Shown: positions 1 through 8,812 of the stretch, in pieces
How positions within the stretch are numbered: the stretch's first letter is position 1
Layout of the letters: each line of letters begins with the position of its first letter
Source of the DNA: Bacteroidales bacterium
GTDB taxonomy: Bacteria; Bacteroidota; Bacteroidia; Bacteroidales; Tenuifilaceae
Assembly (NCBI GenBank): GCA_016931855.1
Contig: JAFGDZ010000071.1
Span: 1 to 58,810 of the forward strand
Direction of reading: 5' to 3'
Length of the DNA: 58,810 bases
Translations under genes and position numbers: made by a program
Notes under the pieces: model-generated
The model's input: only the letters and a program-made list of their open reading frames with translations
The model's database searches: none
Told to the model about the DNA's origin: nothing

Positions 1-17
1 TCGTTATCGGATGACAT
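1..17 (-). CDS. 5' end of a leftward gene (partial)
   Basis: Reading leftward, an ATG at 17-15 opens a frame beginning M-S-S-D-N and then leaves the window. It is supported only by context: a promoter-like pair of elements at 40-70 and a dyad at 24-38 lie just upstream in the same orientation. Five codons are too few to suggest a product, so this could still be chance. Confidence 0.35.
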
Positions 18-23
18 AATCTT

Positions 24-38
24 GGTGTTTTAAACACC
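24..38. promoter_or_regulatory. Perfect 15-bp dyad, operator candidate
   Basis: GGTGTTTTAAACACC has two perfect 7-base arms around one central base. It lies between the presumed -7 box (40-48) and the ATG at 17, where a repressor would block transcription start or early elongation. No regulator gene is next to it in the window. Operator function is inferred from position and symmetry only. Confidence 0.4.
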
Positions 39-39
39 G

Positions 40-70
40 CAAAGATTATGTTTTAATTATTTCTCCACAA
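40..70 (-). promoter_or_regulatory. Promoter of the leftward gene
   Basis: On the minus strand TAATCTTTG (48-40) resembles the Bacteroidota -7 box TAnnTTTG with one extra spacer base. A TTG (70-68) sits 19 bases upstream, near the usual -33 position. The element points toward the partial gene at 17. Confidence 0.4.
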
Positions 71-100
71 CTTTTTAAAGTGATCCTTTTTTTTGCTTTT

Positions 101-205
101 GAGCCTGGCGGAGCTTGGCCTTAGCCGCTGCTCAGCCCCCCCGGCACGCGGGATTGGCTGGGGGGTGTGCGGGTATCGGTAAGCTGTTGCATCCGCTGGG
201 GGTAT
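101..205. other. GC-rich intergenic block
   Basis: This stretch is much richer in G and C than the surrounding AT-rich intergenic DNA. It includes a run of seven C (136-142) facing a run of six G (160-165), which could pair. It lies upstream of the leftward promoter at 40-70 and just downstream of the hairpin ending phosphohexomutase. I recognise no RNA family. It could be a structured untranslated RNA or foreign DNA. Confidence 0.3.
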
Positions 206-207
206 GC

Positions 208-270
208 TTGGTTGCTCTAAAACGAACAAAGCCCCGCAATGCGGGGCTTTGTTCGTTTTAGAGCAACCAA
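208..270 (-). terminator. Perfect 30-bp hairpin after phosphohexomutase
   Basis: Bases 208-237 and 241-270 are exact reverse complements, separated by the three bases AAT. The hairpin begins two bases after the stop codon of the leftward gene at 273-1619. The stem has a GC-rich tip and AT-rich base. It probably terminates that gene; a 30-bp perfect stem is much longer than the 8-14 bp hairpins elsewhere in this window. Confidence 0.7.
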
Positions 271-272
271 AC

Positions 273-1619
273 TTACATCATGCTTTCAATAATTCTTTGG
301 GCGTGTGTTACCTTTTGGTCTAGCATATCGCGGGACTTTGCCTCGGCAATAAAGCGTAGGTAAGGCTCTGTGTTAGATGGGCGAATATTGAACCACCAAT
401 CGGGAAACTCAACGCGGTAACCATCAAAATCAAACGAAGCGGTTGGTTTCTCCTCGTTGATAAAGAACTCCCTAACGGCATCCATAGCACCCTTCTTGTT
501 CTCTATCTTAAAGTTTATCTCACCAGAGTTGGCATAGGTTTCAATTTTGCCAATAAGCTCCGATAGGCTAATACCCTTTGCTTTCATCTTGCTAACCACG
601 TTAAGCAGGATTAGGCAGGCAAGTATTCCTGAATCGGAGTAGAAAAAATCCCTAAAATAGTAGTGGCCTGCAAGTTCTCCTCCAAAAATACCGTCAATCT
701 CCCGTAACTTGTGTGCCGCAAAGGCACGTCCTACGCGCCAGGTATGCATTTGTGCACCCATTGGGCTAAGGTATTCGCCAACGGCTTTTGATGTTCTAAT
801 ATCCTGTAATACGTTGCCTTTTAAGCCTTTCTCCTCAAGAAAGTAGTGGCCAAGCACGGCAATCATTAGGTCTGGAGAAATAAAGCGTGAGTTTTCATCA
901 ACAAACATAACACGGTCGCCATCGCCATCAAAAATAATCCCCACATCGCAGGTATCCTTTTGAACTAGTGCCTGTAGGTCGCGTACGTTATCAAGTACTA
1001 GCGGGTTAGCCTCGTGATTCGGGAAGGTGCCATCGAGTTCGTCGTAAATGTATAGCGGGGTATTGCCTAGCACATCTTTAATAAGTAGCGCAGCCATGCC
1101 ATTTGAGCAATCGATACCAATTTTTAGGTTTGAGTAGTCGCCCCTATATGAGTTTAGGAATGCGGTGTACTCATCTCTAACATCAAGGTTAATAATTTTA
1201 CCCTTTTGTGCAGCGGCAGGAGTTGGTGTATTCTCCTTTATTTTGGCCTCAATATCTTTAAGCCCTGTGTCGTAACCTACAGGAAGCGCATTCTCGCGCG
1301 AAACCTTCATCCCATTATACTCACGTGGATTGTGCGAAGCGGTAATTTGTACCGATGCGTTAAATCCGTTCTTTGCTGTTGCGTAGTAAACCATTGGGGT
1401 TGTGGCAATACCAACGTTGTACACATCGGCTCCAGCATCGGTTATGCCTGTGGTTAGGTAGTTGTATATCTCGTCTGACGATGCTCTAACATCGCGTCCA
1501 ACGAGTACTTTGTTCGTGTTTAGTACTGATACGAGGTGATATCCAATTTTGTAAGCATCGTGCTTGTCGAAATCCTTGTTGTATATCCCTCTAATGTCGT
1601 ATGCATGAAATGCTCCCAT
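273..1619 (-). CDS. Phosphomannomutase/phosphoglucomutase
   Basis: A 448-residue alpha-D-phosphohexomutase that would interconvert hexose 1- and 6-phosphates in the cytosol and so feed nucleotide-sugar and envelope polysaccharide synthesis. All four family signatures are visible: the phosphoserine loop TASHNP (93-98, catalytic Ser95), the metal loop DGDGDR (231-236), the sugar-binding GELAGH (314-319), and the C-terminal phosphate-binding RPSNTEPY (about 413-420). Length is normal for the bacterial ManB/AlgC group. Specificity for mannose or glucose cannot be read from these motifs. It stands alone, with its own terminator and a 200-base upstream gap before the divergently unrelated kinase gene. 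Confidence 0.93.
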   Translation of the reverse strand: MGAFHAYDIRGIYNKDFDKHDAYKIGYHLVSVLNTNKVLVGRDVRASSDEIYNYLTTGITDAGADVYNVGIATTPMVYYATAKNGFNASVQITASHNPREYNGMKVSRENALPVGYDTGLKDIEAKIKENTPTPAAAQKGKIINLDVRDEYTAFLNSYRGDYSNLKIGIDCSNGMAALLIKDVLGNTPLYIYDELDGTFPNHEANPLVLDNVRDLQALVQKDTCDVGIIFDGDGDRVMFVDENSRFISPDLMIAVLGHYFLEEKGLKGNVLQDIRTSKAVGEYLSPMGAQMHTWRVGRAFAAHKLREIDGIFGGELAGHYYFRDFFYSDSGILACLILLNVVSKMKAKGISLSELIGKIETYANSGEINFKIENKKGAMDAVREFFINEEKPTASFDFDGYRVEFPDWWFNIRPSNTEPYLRFIAEAKSRDMLDQKVTHAQRIIESMM

Positions 1620-1822
1620 ATGAAGAAATTTTGGCTAAAATAAGAAAAAGATGGGAAAGTTGAGTTGTAGTTTATTTAGTAGGGGCACAATTGTGGCCAA
1701 TGGGAGCTAAAGGAATAGGGCAGCCGTATGGAAAATCGTTTTAGAGAAGAGGGGTTATTGTGGTCTTTATATGGTGTACCCGCAGAATTGAGCGAGTAAA
1801 GCGCCTGTTTATATATCAAGCA

Positions 1823-4141
1823 CTATATATACTTCTGTATTAAACCTATTAGTTCGCTCTCCTTAAAGGGTTTTGCAATGTAGTCGTTACAGCCAGAGCT
1901 TATGGCTCTATCCCTGTCATCGGCCATGGCGTTGGCTGTTTGGGCAATAACGGGGAGATCTGGCCTAATGGATTTTATCATGCTGGTGGCTCTGTAGCCA
2001 TCAATAAGCGGAAGTTGAAGGTCGATAAGAACTAGGCTTAGTTCTGGTACTTCTTGGCAGTAGTCTATGGCTTCCTGTCCGTTTATGGCGGTGTAAACCG
2101 TTGCTTGGGTTGGTTTTAGTATTTCTAGTAAAAGCGACATAGATACTTCATTGTCTTCAACAACGAGGATGTTTTTACCTTTGAGATCAATATTCTGCTC
2201 AATTACTTGTGGAATGGGTTCTTCCGCTTTTGTTTTTGCTGCTTTAATGGGATTGTATGGAATTTTAAACCAGAATGTTGAGCCTTGGCTCTCAATGGAT
2301 TCAACGCCAATTTCTCCCTTCATGCGTTCAACAATTCCCTTACAGATGGCAAGTCCAAGGCCAGAACCACCATATTTTCGCGACGTTGATTCGTCTATTT
2401 GACGAAACCGTTCAAATACAAGCTGCTGCTGTGCTTTGGGTATTCCTATTCCCGAATCGGAGACGTAAACGTACATTTGATTTTCGTTAACCTCGTAGCC
2501 AAACTTAATGGTGCCTGATTCAGTAAACTTAAAGGCGTTGTTTAGCAGGTTAATTAGCACTTGTCTTAGCCTATCGCCATCGGAAAAAATGGCATCGGTT
2601 TTATGCTCTTGAGGCGTGTGAAGTTCTAGTTTGATATTTGGTTTGCCTAGCCTAATGCGCTCCGAACTAAACATGATATAAAGCTCAAGCATAAGCTGGT
2701 TTATATCAACGGTATCTTCCTTAATGCTTATTTGGTTGGCCTCAATTTTCGAGATGTCAATAATATCGTTAATAAGGTTAAGTAGGATGCCCGAATTGGT
2801 GTTGATTATATCAATATACTGTTTTATTTTTTCGTGGTTAAGCTTATGGTCATCGCGAAGCAACCTGGCAAAGCCTACAATGCCATTCATTGGGGTTCTA
2901 ATTTCGTGGCTCATATTTGCAAGGAATGCCGATTTTAGGCGGTTTGCCTCTTCTGCTTTTTCCTTAGCCTCTTCTATTTGAGCCTGCTGCTCGGTTAGTA
3001 CCTGCATGTGTTCCCTGCTAAGATTAAGCAACCGATGCCTGTTTCTCAGTATTGTAAGCAGAAGTACAATTGTTAGAATTAAAAAGATTACGGTTATAAT
3101 AATGGTTTGGAATAGCGCTTTATGCTTGTTGTAAAGAGAGAAAGGGGTGTTAATTACAATTGCCTTATCGGGTAATTGGCGTTGCTTAATGCCAAAGCGT
3201 TTCATCTCGTCAAAGTTGAAAGCGTAGCGTGTTGGCCCATTTGTTGGTTTTATTAGCTCAACAGGATATCCTTTAAGGATTTCGATAGCTATGCTTGCCG
3301 CAAGGTTCCCATGCTCGGCTCCACTAATAATTTTACCACCAACAATGCCATGACGAAGGTAAAAATCCCAAGTGCCATAAATGGGAGCTTGGGATATTGT
3401 TCTTATTTCAATAAGCGCTTCTTCATAGGCTAAGTACTTTCCGTTTCTATCAACATTGAAAAGTAGGAAAAGAATGGCGCTGTTTTTATCAATATGTCGT
3501 GCTTTCTCTTTTAGCTCATTAAGGCTGTAATCTATAAGGAATTCGGTTCTAAATGGCCATTGTTTTTTTATTATCTCCTCTGCCCTTTTTGTAAGGAGGG
3601 CTCCCGTTGTGGTTCTGTCTAGTACAATGTATAATGTTTTAAGGTTGGGGTGTAGGCTTTGTATTAGCTTCATGTTTGCTTCAATATCAACCTCTTCCAT
3701 TATTCCTGTGTAGTTTGATTTAAAGCGTTTTATGTTGTTTATTCCGCAAAAAACAACTGGTTTGTTTGGGAATAGCTCGTCGCCAGTTTGCTCAATAAAG
3801 TATAGGGCATCGTTATCGGCTGCAAAAACTAAATCGATGCTGATATTTGCGTACTTGGCAGCAATGAATGTTTGCAATTCGTTAAAGGTTTTCTCAAGGG
3901 GTTGCCTTTTTGCATCAAGGTTTTCGGTGTATATTTCAAAATCGAACGCTTCTTTGTGGAGCCTGCTGGTAATCCCTTTGTTTAGGCTGTCGCTCCAGCT
4001 TAGGTAGGGGTGATAGGAGTTAATGATTAGTACGTTTTTTTTTACTCGTTGCTGTGCATGAGGTTGAGCACCAGTGTTTGTGGTGATGAGGATGAAAAAA
4101 AGTAGGATGTAAAAAAGTGCAAAGCCTCTTGTTTTATACAT
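1823..4141 (-). CDS. Hybrid sensor histidine kinase with ABC-binding-type sensor
   Basis: I start at the ATG at 4141 (772 residues), which gives a clean signal/anchor segment [18 protein letters not shown]; an in-frame TTG at 4168 would only add nine residues. Residues about 30-310 resemble periplasmic ABC-transporter substrate-binding proteins (PF04392 type; note [10 protein letters not shown]). A membrane helix follows at 344-365, then a short coiled coil. The HisKA box is [11 protein letters not shown] with phosphoacceptor His412. A HATPase domain (about 525-645) precedes a receiver domain (about 655-772) with acceptor Asp in DLQLP and the conserved Lys in AKPF. It likely senses a small extracytoplasmic ligand. 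There is no DNA-binding output domain, so its partner is elsewhere. Confidence 0.9.
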   Translation of the reverse strand: MYKTRGFALFYILLFFILITTNTGAQPHAQQRVKKNVLIINSYHPYLSWSDSLNKGITSRLHKEAFDFEIYTENLDAKRQPLEKTFNELQTFIAAKYANISIDLVFAADNDALYFIEQTGDELFPNKPVVFCGINNIKRFKSNYTGIMEEVDIEANMKLIQSLHPNLKTLYIVLDRTTTGALLTKRAEEIIKKQWPFRTEFLIDYSLNELKEKARHIDKNSAILFLLFNVDRNGKYLAYEEALIEIRTISQAPIYGTWDFYLRHGIVGGKIISGAEHGNLAASIAIEILKGYPVELIKPTNGPTRYAFNFDEMKRFGIKQRQLPDKAIVINTPFSLYNKHKALFQTIIITVIFLILTIVLLLTILRNRHRLLNLSREHMQVLTEQQAQIEEAKEKAEEANRLKSAFLANMSHEIRTPMNGIVGFARLLRDDHKLNHEKIKQYIDIINTNSGILLNLINDIIDISKIEANQISIKEDTVDINQLMLELYIMFSSERIRLGKPNIKLELHTPQEHKTDAIFSDGDRLRQVLINLLNNAFKFTESGTIKFGYEVNENQMYVYVSDSGIGIPKAQQQLVFERFRQIDESTSRKYGGSGLGLAICKGIVERMKGEIGVESIESQGSTFWFKIPYNPIKAAKTKAEEPIPQVIEQNIDLKGKNILVVEDNEVSMSLLLEILKPTQATVYTAINGQEAIDYCQEVPELSLVLIDLQLPLIDGYRATSMIKSIRPDLPVIAQTANAMADDRDRAISSGCNDYIAKPFKESELIGLIQKYI

Positions 4142-4241
4142 AATGATTATACATTTGTTGAGGTTCAACCTTATAGCAAGATAGTAATAATTGGGAAGTT
4201 TTTATTTTCTGATCAATAGATAATTGTAAAAAAGATACATA

Positions 4242-6386
4242 ATGTCGAGTTTCATTAAGCAGGAGCATTTAGATCTTATATCAGCAGAGCTGAGCATAAA
4301 GAACTGGCAGGTTTCTAACGTGGCGCGTTTAGTTGAGGAGGGGGCTACCATTCCTTTTATTAGCCGTTACCGTAAGGAACAAACGGGCAGCCTTGATGAG
4401 GTTGCAGTTGCCGCCGTTAAGGATAAGTTGGCTAGGTTTGAGGAGCTGGAAAAGCGGAAGCAAACCGTTTTAAGTACAATAGAGGAGCAGGGAAAGCTTA
4501 CGCCCGAACTTAAACAGCGCATTGAGGGGTGCTACGACAGTACTGTGCTGGAGGATATTTATTTGCCCTACAAGCCCAAGCGCAGAACCAAGGCAACCAT
4601 AGCAAAGGAGCGAGGGTTGGAACCTTTGGCCGCCCTTATTATGAAACAGGTTGATAAGGGTATTGAGTCTAAGGCCGAGCGCTTTTTAACCGATGATGTT
4701 CCAACTGTAGCCGATGCGCTTCAGGGTGCTCGCGATATTATTGCGGAGTGGGTTAGCGAGAGCGAAAAGGCTCGTAACGTTGTGCGTAGGCATTTTAGCC
4801 GCTTTGCCATTATTAAATCGAAGGTGGTAAAAGGCAAGGAGACCGATGGCGTTAAGTATTCCGATTACTTTGCCTGGGAGGAGGAGGTAAGGCGCTGCGC
4901 ATCGCATCGTTTTTTGGCTATGCGCCGCGGACAGGAGGAGGGTTTCCTTAAGGTTTCTATAGTGCCGCCCTCTGAACCTGTGGTTGAGGATATTGAGAAA
5001 GCATTTGTTAAGGGAAAAGGCGAGGCTGCCCTACAGGTAGAGCTTGCCGTTGCCGATAGCTATAAGCGTCTGTTGGAGCCTTCCATTGAGAATGAGTTTA
5101 CCGCATCGCTAAAGGAAAAAGCCGACGTGGAGGCGATTCGGGTTTTTGCTGAGAATCTTAGGCAGCTGCTACTTGCGGCACCCTTGGGCCAAAAAACGGT
5201 GCTTGCCATAGACCCAGGCTATCGTACAGGCTGTAAAGTGGTTTGTTTGGATGCTCAGGGAAACTTAATCCATAACGAAACAATATACCCTCATCCGCCG
5301 CAAAGCGAGCAGGGAAAGGCCATGAGCAAAATATCAGCCCTGGTTGATACCTATAAGGTTGATGCCATTGCTATTGGTAACGGTACGGCTAGCCGTGAGA
5401 CGGAGAACCTAATTAAGCACACCCGCTTTAACCGCGAGGTTCGCGTTTTTGTGGTAAGTGAGGATGGTGCTTCGGTTTACTCTGCGTCATCGGTTGCGCG
5501 GGAGGAGTTTCCCGAGTACGATGTTACGGTTCGTGGTTCCGTGTCAATAGGTCGTAGGCTTATGGATCCGTTGGCGGAACTCGTAAAAATTGACCCCAAG
5601 TCCATTGGCGTTGGCCAGTACCAGCACGATGTAGATCAGGGTAAACTTAAGGCTGGCCTAGACCAAGTGGTGGAGAGCTGCGTTAACCATGTGGGCGTAA
5701 ACCTGAATACCGCTAGTAAGCACTTGTTAACCTATGTGTCGGGATTGGGGCCACAGCTTGCAAAGAATATTGTGGAATTCCGTAAGGAGAATGGCGCGTT
5801 TGCCAGTAGGAGCCAGCTTAAAAAGGTATCCCGCTTGGGCGATAAGGCGTTTGAGCAGTGCGCAGGGTTCCTTCGTATTCCCGATGCAAAAAATCCGTTA
5901 GATAACAGTGCGGTTCACCCAGAGAGCTACGGTATTGTTGAGCAAATGGCTAAGGATGCCGGTTGCTCTGTGTCCGATTTGCTTAGCAACGAGTCGCTTC
6001 GCAAAAATATCAACCTAAATAAGTATGTAACCAATACCATAGGGTTACCAACCCTTAGCGATATAATGAACGAACTGGCAAAGCCAGGTCGCGATCCTCG
6101 TCAGGGTATTAAGGTGTTTGAATTTGCCGAAGGGATATACTCTATAAACGATTTAGTGGTTGGGATGGTACTGCCTGGTATTGTTACCAATATCACCAAT
6201 TTTGGTGCTTTTGTTGATGTTGGGGTTAAGCAGGATGGACTGGTACACATTTCACAGATGGCCAATAAGTATGTTTCTAACCCCGCCGATGTGGTTAAGC
6301 TGCATCAACATGTAAAAGTTAAGGTTGTAGAGGTTGATGTGGCCCGCAAGCGTATTCAGCTATCCCTTAAGGATGTGGAACAGTAA
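4242..6386 (+). CDS. tex: Tex-family RNA-binding transcription accessory protein
   Basis: A 714-residue Tex/Spt6-like protein. An N-terminal helical region is followed by a YqgF/RNase-H-like fold starting at AIDPGYRTG (about residue 322), helix-hairpin-helix repeats (around NTASKHLLTYVSGLG and about 490-560), and a C-terminal S1 RNA-binding domain (about 640-710, GIVTNITNFGAFVDVG). The length and domain order are those of the family. Tex binds nucleic acid and associates with transcribing RNA polymerase in species where it has been studied. The ATG at 4242 is well placed. A strong hairpin terminator follows at 6413. Confidence 0.95.
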   Translation: MSSFIKQEHLDLISAELSIKNWQVSNVARLVEEGATIPFISRYRKEQTGSLDEVAVAAVKDKLARFEELEKRKQTVLSTIEEQGKLTPELKQRIEGCYDSTVLEDIYLPYKPKRRTKATIAKERGLEPLAALIMKQVDKGIESKAERFLTDDVPTVADALQGARDIIAEWVSESEKARNVVRRHFSRFAIIKSKVVKGKETDGVKYSDYFAWEEEVRRCASHRFLAMRRGQEEGFLKVSIVPPSEPVVEDIEKAFVKGKGEAALQVELAVADSYKRLLEPSIENEFTASLKEKADVEAIRVFAENLRQLLLAAPLGQKTVLAIDPGYRTGCKVVCLDAQGNLIHNETIYPHPPQSEQGKAMSKISALVDTYKVDAIAIGNGTASRETENLIKHTRFNREVRVFVVSEDGASVYSASSVAREEFPEYDVTVRGSVSIGRRLMDPLAELVKIDPKSIGVGQYQHDVDQGKLKAGLDQVVESCVNHVGVNLNTASKHLLTYVSGLGPQLAKNIVEFRKENGAFASRSQLKKVSRLGDKAFEQCAGFLRIPDAKNPLDNSAVHPESYGIVEQMAKDAGCSVSDLLSNESLRKNINLNKYVTNTIGLPTLSDIMNELAKPGRDPRQGIKVFEFAEGIYSINDLVVGMVLPGIVTNITNFGAFVDVGVKQDGLVHISQMANKYVSNPADVVKLHQHVKVKVVEVDVARKRIQLSLKDVEQ

Positions 6387-6412
6387 AATTTGATTCTATT
6401 CTTACTTGATAT

Positions 6413-6443
6413 GGCCTAGGCGAAAAACCTAGGCCTTTTTTTT
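6413..6443 (+). terminator. Terminator after tex
   Basis: Stem GGCCTAGG (6413-6420) pairs with CCTAGGCC (6428-6435) around a 7-base loop, followed by eight T. Confidence 0.85.
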
Positions 6444-6568
6444 CAAAAATAGCAACGTTGTAGCAGCGTTTTTCAATCTTTTGGCGTAATGAGTAGTATA
6501 TGCACGGCTAGCTGGAGTGCTTAATGGTGATATTATAATCAAATAAGTGTAAATAAAACTCATTTGCA

Positions 6569-7087
6569 ATGAAAAGGATAATAACGTACTGTGCTTTAGG
6601 TTTACTAGGTTCTTTGTTTTTGAACGGTTGTGAACTAGATGATAGTAACTATGTTGAAACCTATATTCTAGACGCCGAGGTCACATCTATGAGCGACTGC
6701 AAGGTGCACATTCTGGAGAAAACGGCATCAACCGATTTTAAAGCGGATGCAAAGGTTTACTACCAGTACAACGAGGAAACTAAGGAGCTAACCCTTACTC
6801 ATGAGAACGCTGCGTTTAACTGCTGCCCAGGCGAAGTAGAGTCAAGGGCAATTTTGCGTGGAAGTAACATTGTAGTTGCCGAGGTGGAGCAGAAGCAAGG
6901 CTGTAACTGCACTTGCCTATACGATATTACAATTGTGATTAAGGAGATTGAAAAGAAGGGCTATGTGGTGAAGTTTAACGAGCCCTACCTAGGTAATCAA
7001 GTGCAAATATCATTTGTGATTAACCTAGCTGAGGCTACTTCGGGCTCAGCTACGTTTGCTAGAGATCTCTATCCTTGGGTTGGGTAG
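6569..7087 (+). CDS. Cysteine-rich lipoprotein, function unknown
   Basis: A 172-residue predicted lipoprotein. The N-terminus has a short basic start, a hydrophobic core and the lipobox LNGC (Cys21), followed by acidic residues ELDD, which in Bacteroidota often go with surface export. The mature part is mostly beta-type sequence with an unusual cysteine pattern: a lone Cys after MSD, then NCCPG and GCNCTCLYD. Six such cysteines suggest disulfides or metal binding. I do not recognise a named family. It is transcribed alone between two terminators. Confidence 0.8.
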   Translation: MKRIITYCALGLLGSLFLNGCELDDSNYVETYILDAEVTSMSDCKVHILEKTASTDFKADAKVYYQYNEETKELTLTHENAAFNCCPGEVESRAILRGSNIVVAEVEQKQGCNCTCLYDITIVIKEIEKKGYVVKFNEPYLGNQVQISFVINLAEATSGSATFARDLYPWVG

Positions 7088-7110
7088 ATAGACTCTTGTT
7101 AAATTGGGAG

Positions 7111-7146
7111 GAGGGGCTGTCCGTTTGGATAGCCCCTCGTGTTTTT
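7111..7146 (+). terminator. Terminator after Cys-rich lipoprotein
   Basis: GAGGGGCT (7111-7118) pairs with AGCCCCTC (7131-7138), extended inward by four pairs including one G-U, with loop GTTT and then a T run. It sits in the 58-base gap between two converging genes. Confidence 0.8.
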
Positions 7147-8501
7147 TAGAACAGGAAGTTCAATCCAATGTACGTACCTGCGTTGCCGTCTCTTTTGTCG
7201 GTGGCTCTTCCGTGGTCAACGGCAATAATAAAGTTCTGGTTCATTACAATGCGTAACCCTGCGCCCCAGCTAACGTGTAGCGCATCGTTGGCATCGCCAA
7301 CATAGTCCAATGCATTAAAGCCTACCTCGGTGGAGGTTACCTTTTGCTTGTCAAAATCTATAGATTTAACAACCTTTCCAGCATCAAGGAACGTGTTTAA
7401 CGATAGGTAAAAGTTCTGTTTGATAAAGTAAAAGCGGGCAAACTTCCAGCGAAACTCAAGGTTTCCGTAAGCAATGCCATCGCCCATAACCCTGTTGCGT
7501 AGTATTCCGCGTAACGTTTTAGCTCCACCTAACCCCTCGCTGGTTGCACCGCGTAGGAATAGGGTGGTCATGTTAGGCTGAAGGTAAAATGGCGTTTTAC
7601 CAAAAAGGGTACCCTGGTAGCCTAATCGGTAAACAAAGGAGAGCTTTTCCTTAACAATGGTAAAGTACTGACGGTGGGTAAGCGTTAGCTTTGCATGCTC
7701 GTACTTGCTGCCTACACCTAAAAACGATGGGGCATAGGTAACAATGGCCTCAGTCCAAACTCCCTTCATGGGGTTGGGCTCGTTATCGCGGGTATCAAAT
7801 ACTGCTCCAGCCTTGATGTATGTGGCAAACCCGCCATCTTTTTCGTCGCCATCAATTAGTCCCCACTGTACGTATTTGTCGTATAGACCATCTATCTCGG
7901 GAAGCTTATCCGCATCATCCTTACCCTCGTTTAGCTTATTAACGTCAACTGGGCTAATCTGAAAGTTATATAGGCCAATACCACCAACCCAGCCAAAGCG
8001 CTTGTCGGATAGTTTTCCCTGAAAATCGGTGGTGAAACGGGTTAGCTTGCGGTCGTACTTATAGAAAACACGGCTCCTGTACACATCGGTTGGTTCTGTA
8101 TCGTCGGTCCAGGTCTTATTGTAAACCGATTGGTATCCGTTAAACCCGTAAAAGTCGTAGGTTTTATCGGTAAGGTAGGCCAAATCGGCAGTAAGCCTAA
8201 TGTTGGGAATAAGGTATTTGGTGTCGTAGTACAGTCGGTTAATGCCGCTTCCCTTGGTGTATCTGGAAACCTCTGCGTACAACGAGTGGCGGTACTGTGG
8301 GTAGGTTGAGCCATCGCCATAGTGGAAAAGGTTAACCAGAAGACCATACTCAAAACCTAGGTCGGTATCGTAGGCTACTACGGGAAGGCCGCCAATGTTA
8401 AAGCCCTTTTTTACCTTTTCCGTTTTTGTTGAGTCAACCTGAGCCGAGGCCAAGCTCGTTCCTAGTACTAATGCAATTGCAATAAGGTTTATTCTTTTCA
8501 T
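7146..8501 (-). CDS. Omp85/BamA-like outer-membrane protein
   Basis: I start at the ATG at 8501 (451 residues), which gives the signal peptide MKRINLIAIALVLGTSLASA; the longer frame from 8558 adds an implausible Cys-rich extension. The mature protein is nearly all alternating amphipathic strands with many aromatic residues, a C-terminal strand ending in F-L-F, and a 'surface antigen' type second half (DTRDNEPNPMKGVW, GGAKTLRGILRNR). This matches small BamA/TamA-superfamily barrels of Bacteroidota (DUF5982-like start GGLPVVAYDTDLGFEYG) that lack long POTRA arrays. It is probably an outer-membrane pore or insertion factor. The substrate is unknown. Confidence 0.82.
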   Translation of the reverse strand: MKRINLIAIALVLGTSLASAQVDSTKTEKVKKGFNIGGLPVVAYDTDLGFEYGLLVNLFHYGDGSTYPQYRHSLYAEVSRYTKGSGINRLYYDTKYLIPNIRLTADLAYLTDKTYDFYGFNGYQSVYNKTWTDDTEPTDVYRSRVFYKYDRKLTRFTTDFQGKLSDKRFGWVGGIGLYNFQISPVDVNKLNEGKDDADKLPEIDGLYDKYVQWGLIDGDEKDGGFATYIKAGAVFDTRDNEPNPMKGVWTEAIVTYAPSFLGVGSKYEHAKLTLTHRQYFTIVKEKLSFVYRLGYQGTLFGKTPFYLQPNMTTLFLRGATSEGLGGAKTLRGILRNRVMGDGIAYGNLEFRWKFARFYFIKQNFYLSLNTFLDAGKVVKSIDFDKQKVTSTEVGFNALDYVGDANDALHVSWGAGLRIVMNQNFIIAVDHGRATDKRDGNAGTYIGLNFLF

Positions 8502-8812
8502 CCGTACAAAACATTTAGTATGGTAACAACTAGCACATAACAGTACTGCGCTTAACATTCTTTGCTGAGCAAATGGAACACCCTGTTTATTGTTCTTTTG
8601 TGATAGAGCTTAGGTATGGGAGTTTCTTTTTTGTAAGCTTATACTACAAATGTAAAACTATTTGCGAAAGTTCAAACGTTGGTTTAATGGGTGTTTTGTT
8701 GCATCCGTTTTAAATTGATAGGGCTTGGATTACAAGGTTTGCCTTGAAATCCAAGCCCTAGATGTTTTTGCATCAACCTAAAAGGTTGGTTTTAGCAATT
8801 ATTGTAGGATGG
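8502..8812. other. Gene-free stretch between Omp85-like and YfcC genes
   Basis: About 310 bases without a gene. It must hold the promoter of the leftward Omp85-like gene and contains a long hairpin at 8719-8760. I found no open frame or RNA in the rest. Confidence 0.6.
8719..8760 (-). terminator. Terminator after YfcC-type carrier
   Basis: TAGGGCTTGGAT (8719-8730) pairs perfectly with 8749-8760. An inner stem CAAGG/CCTTG (8733-8737 with 8742-8746) continues it. The T tract on the minus strand is weak. Confidence 0.6.

Noticed and set aside
208-270. Long hairpin considered as the end of an insertion sequence
   Set aside because: No transposase, no second copy and no target duplication in the window; its place two bases after a stop codon suits a terminator.
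8042-8353. Antisense open frame of about 100 codons
   Set aside because: It lies entirely inside the Omp85-like gene in another frame and has no signature. Similar antisense frames at 13236-13586, 13875-14252, 11150-11464 and elsewhere were dropped for the same reason.
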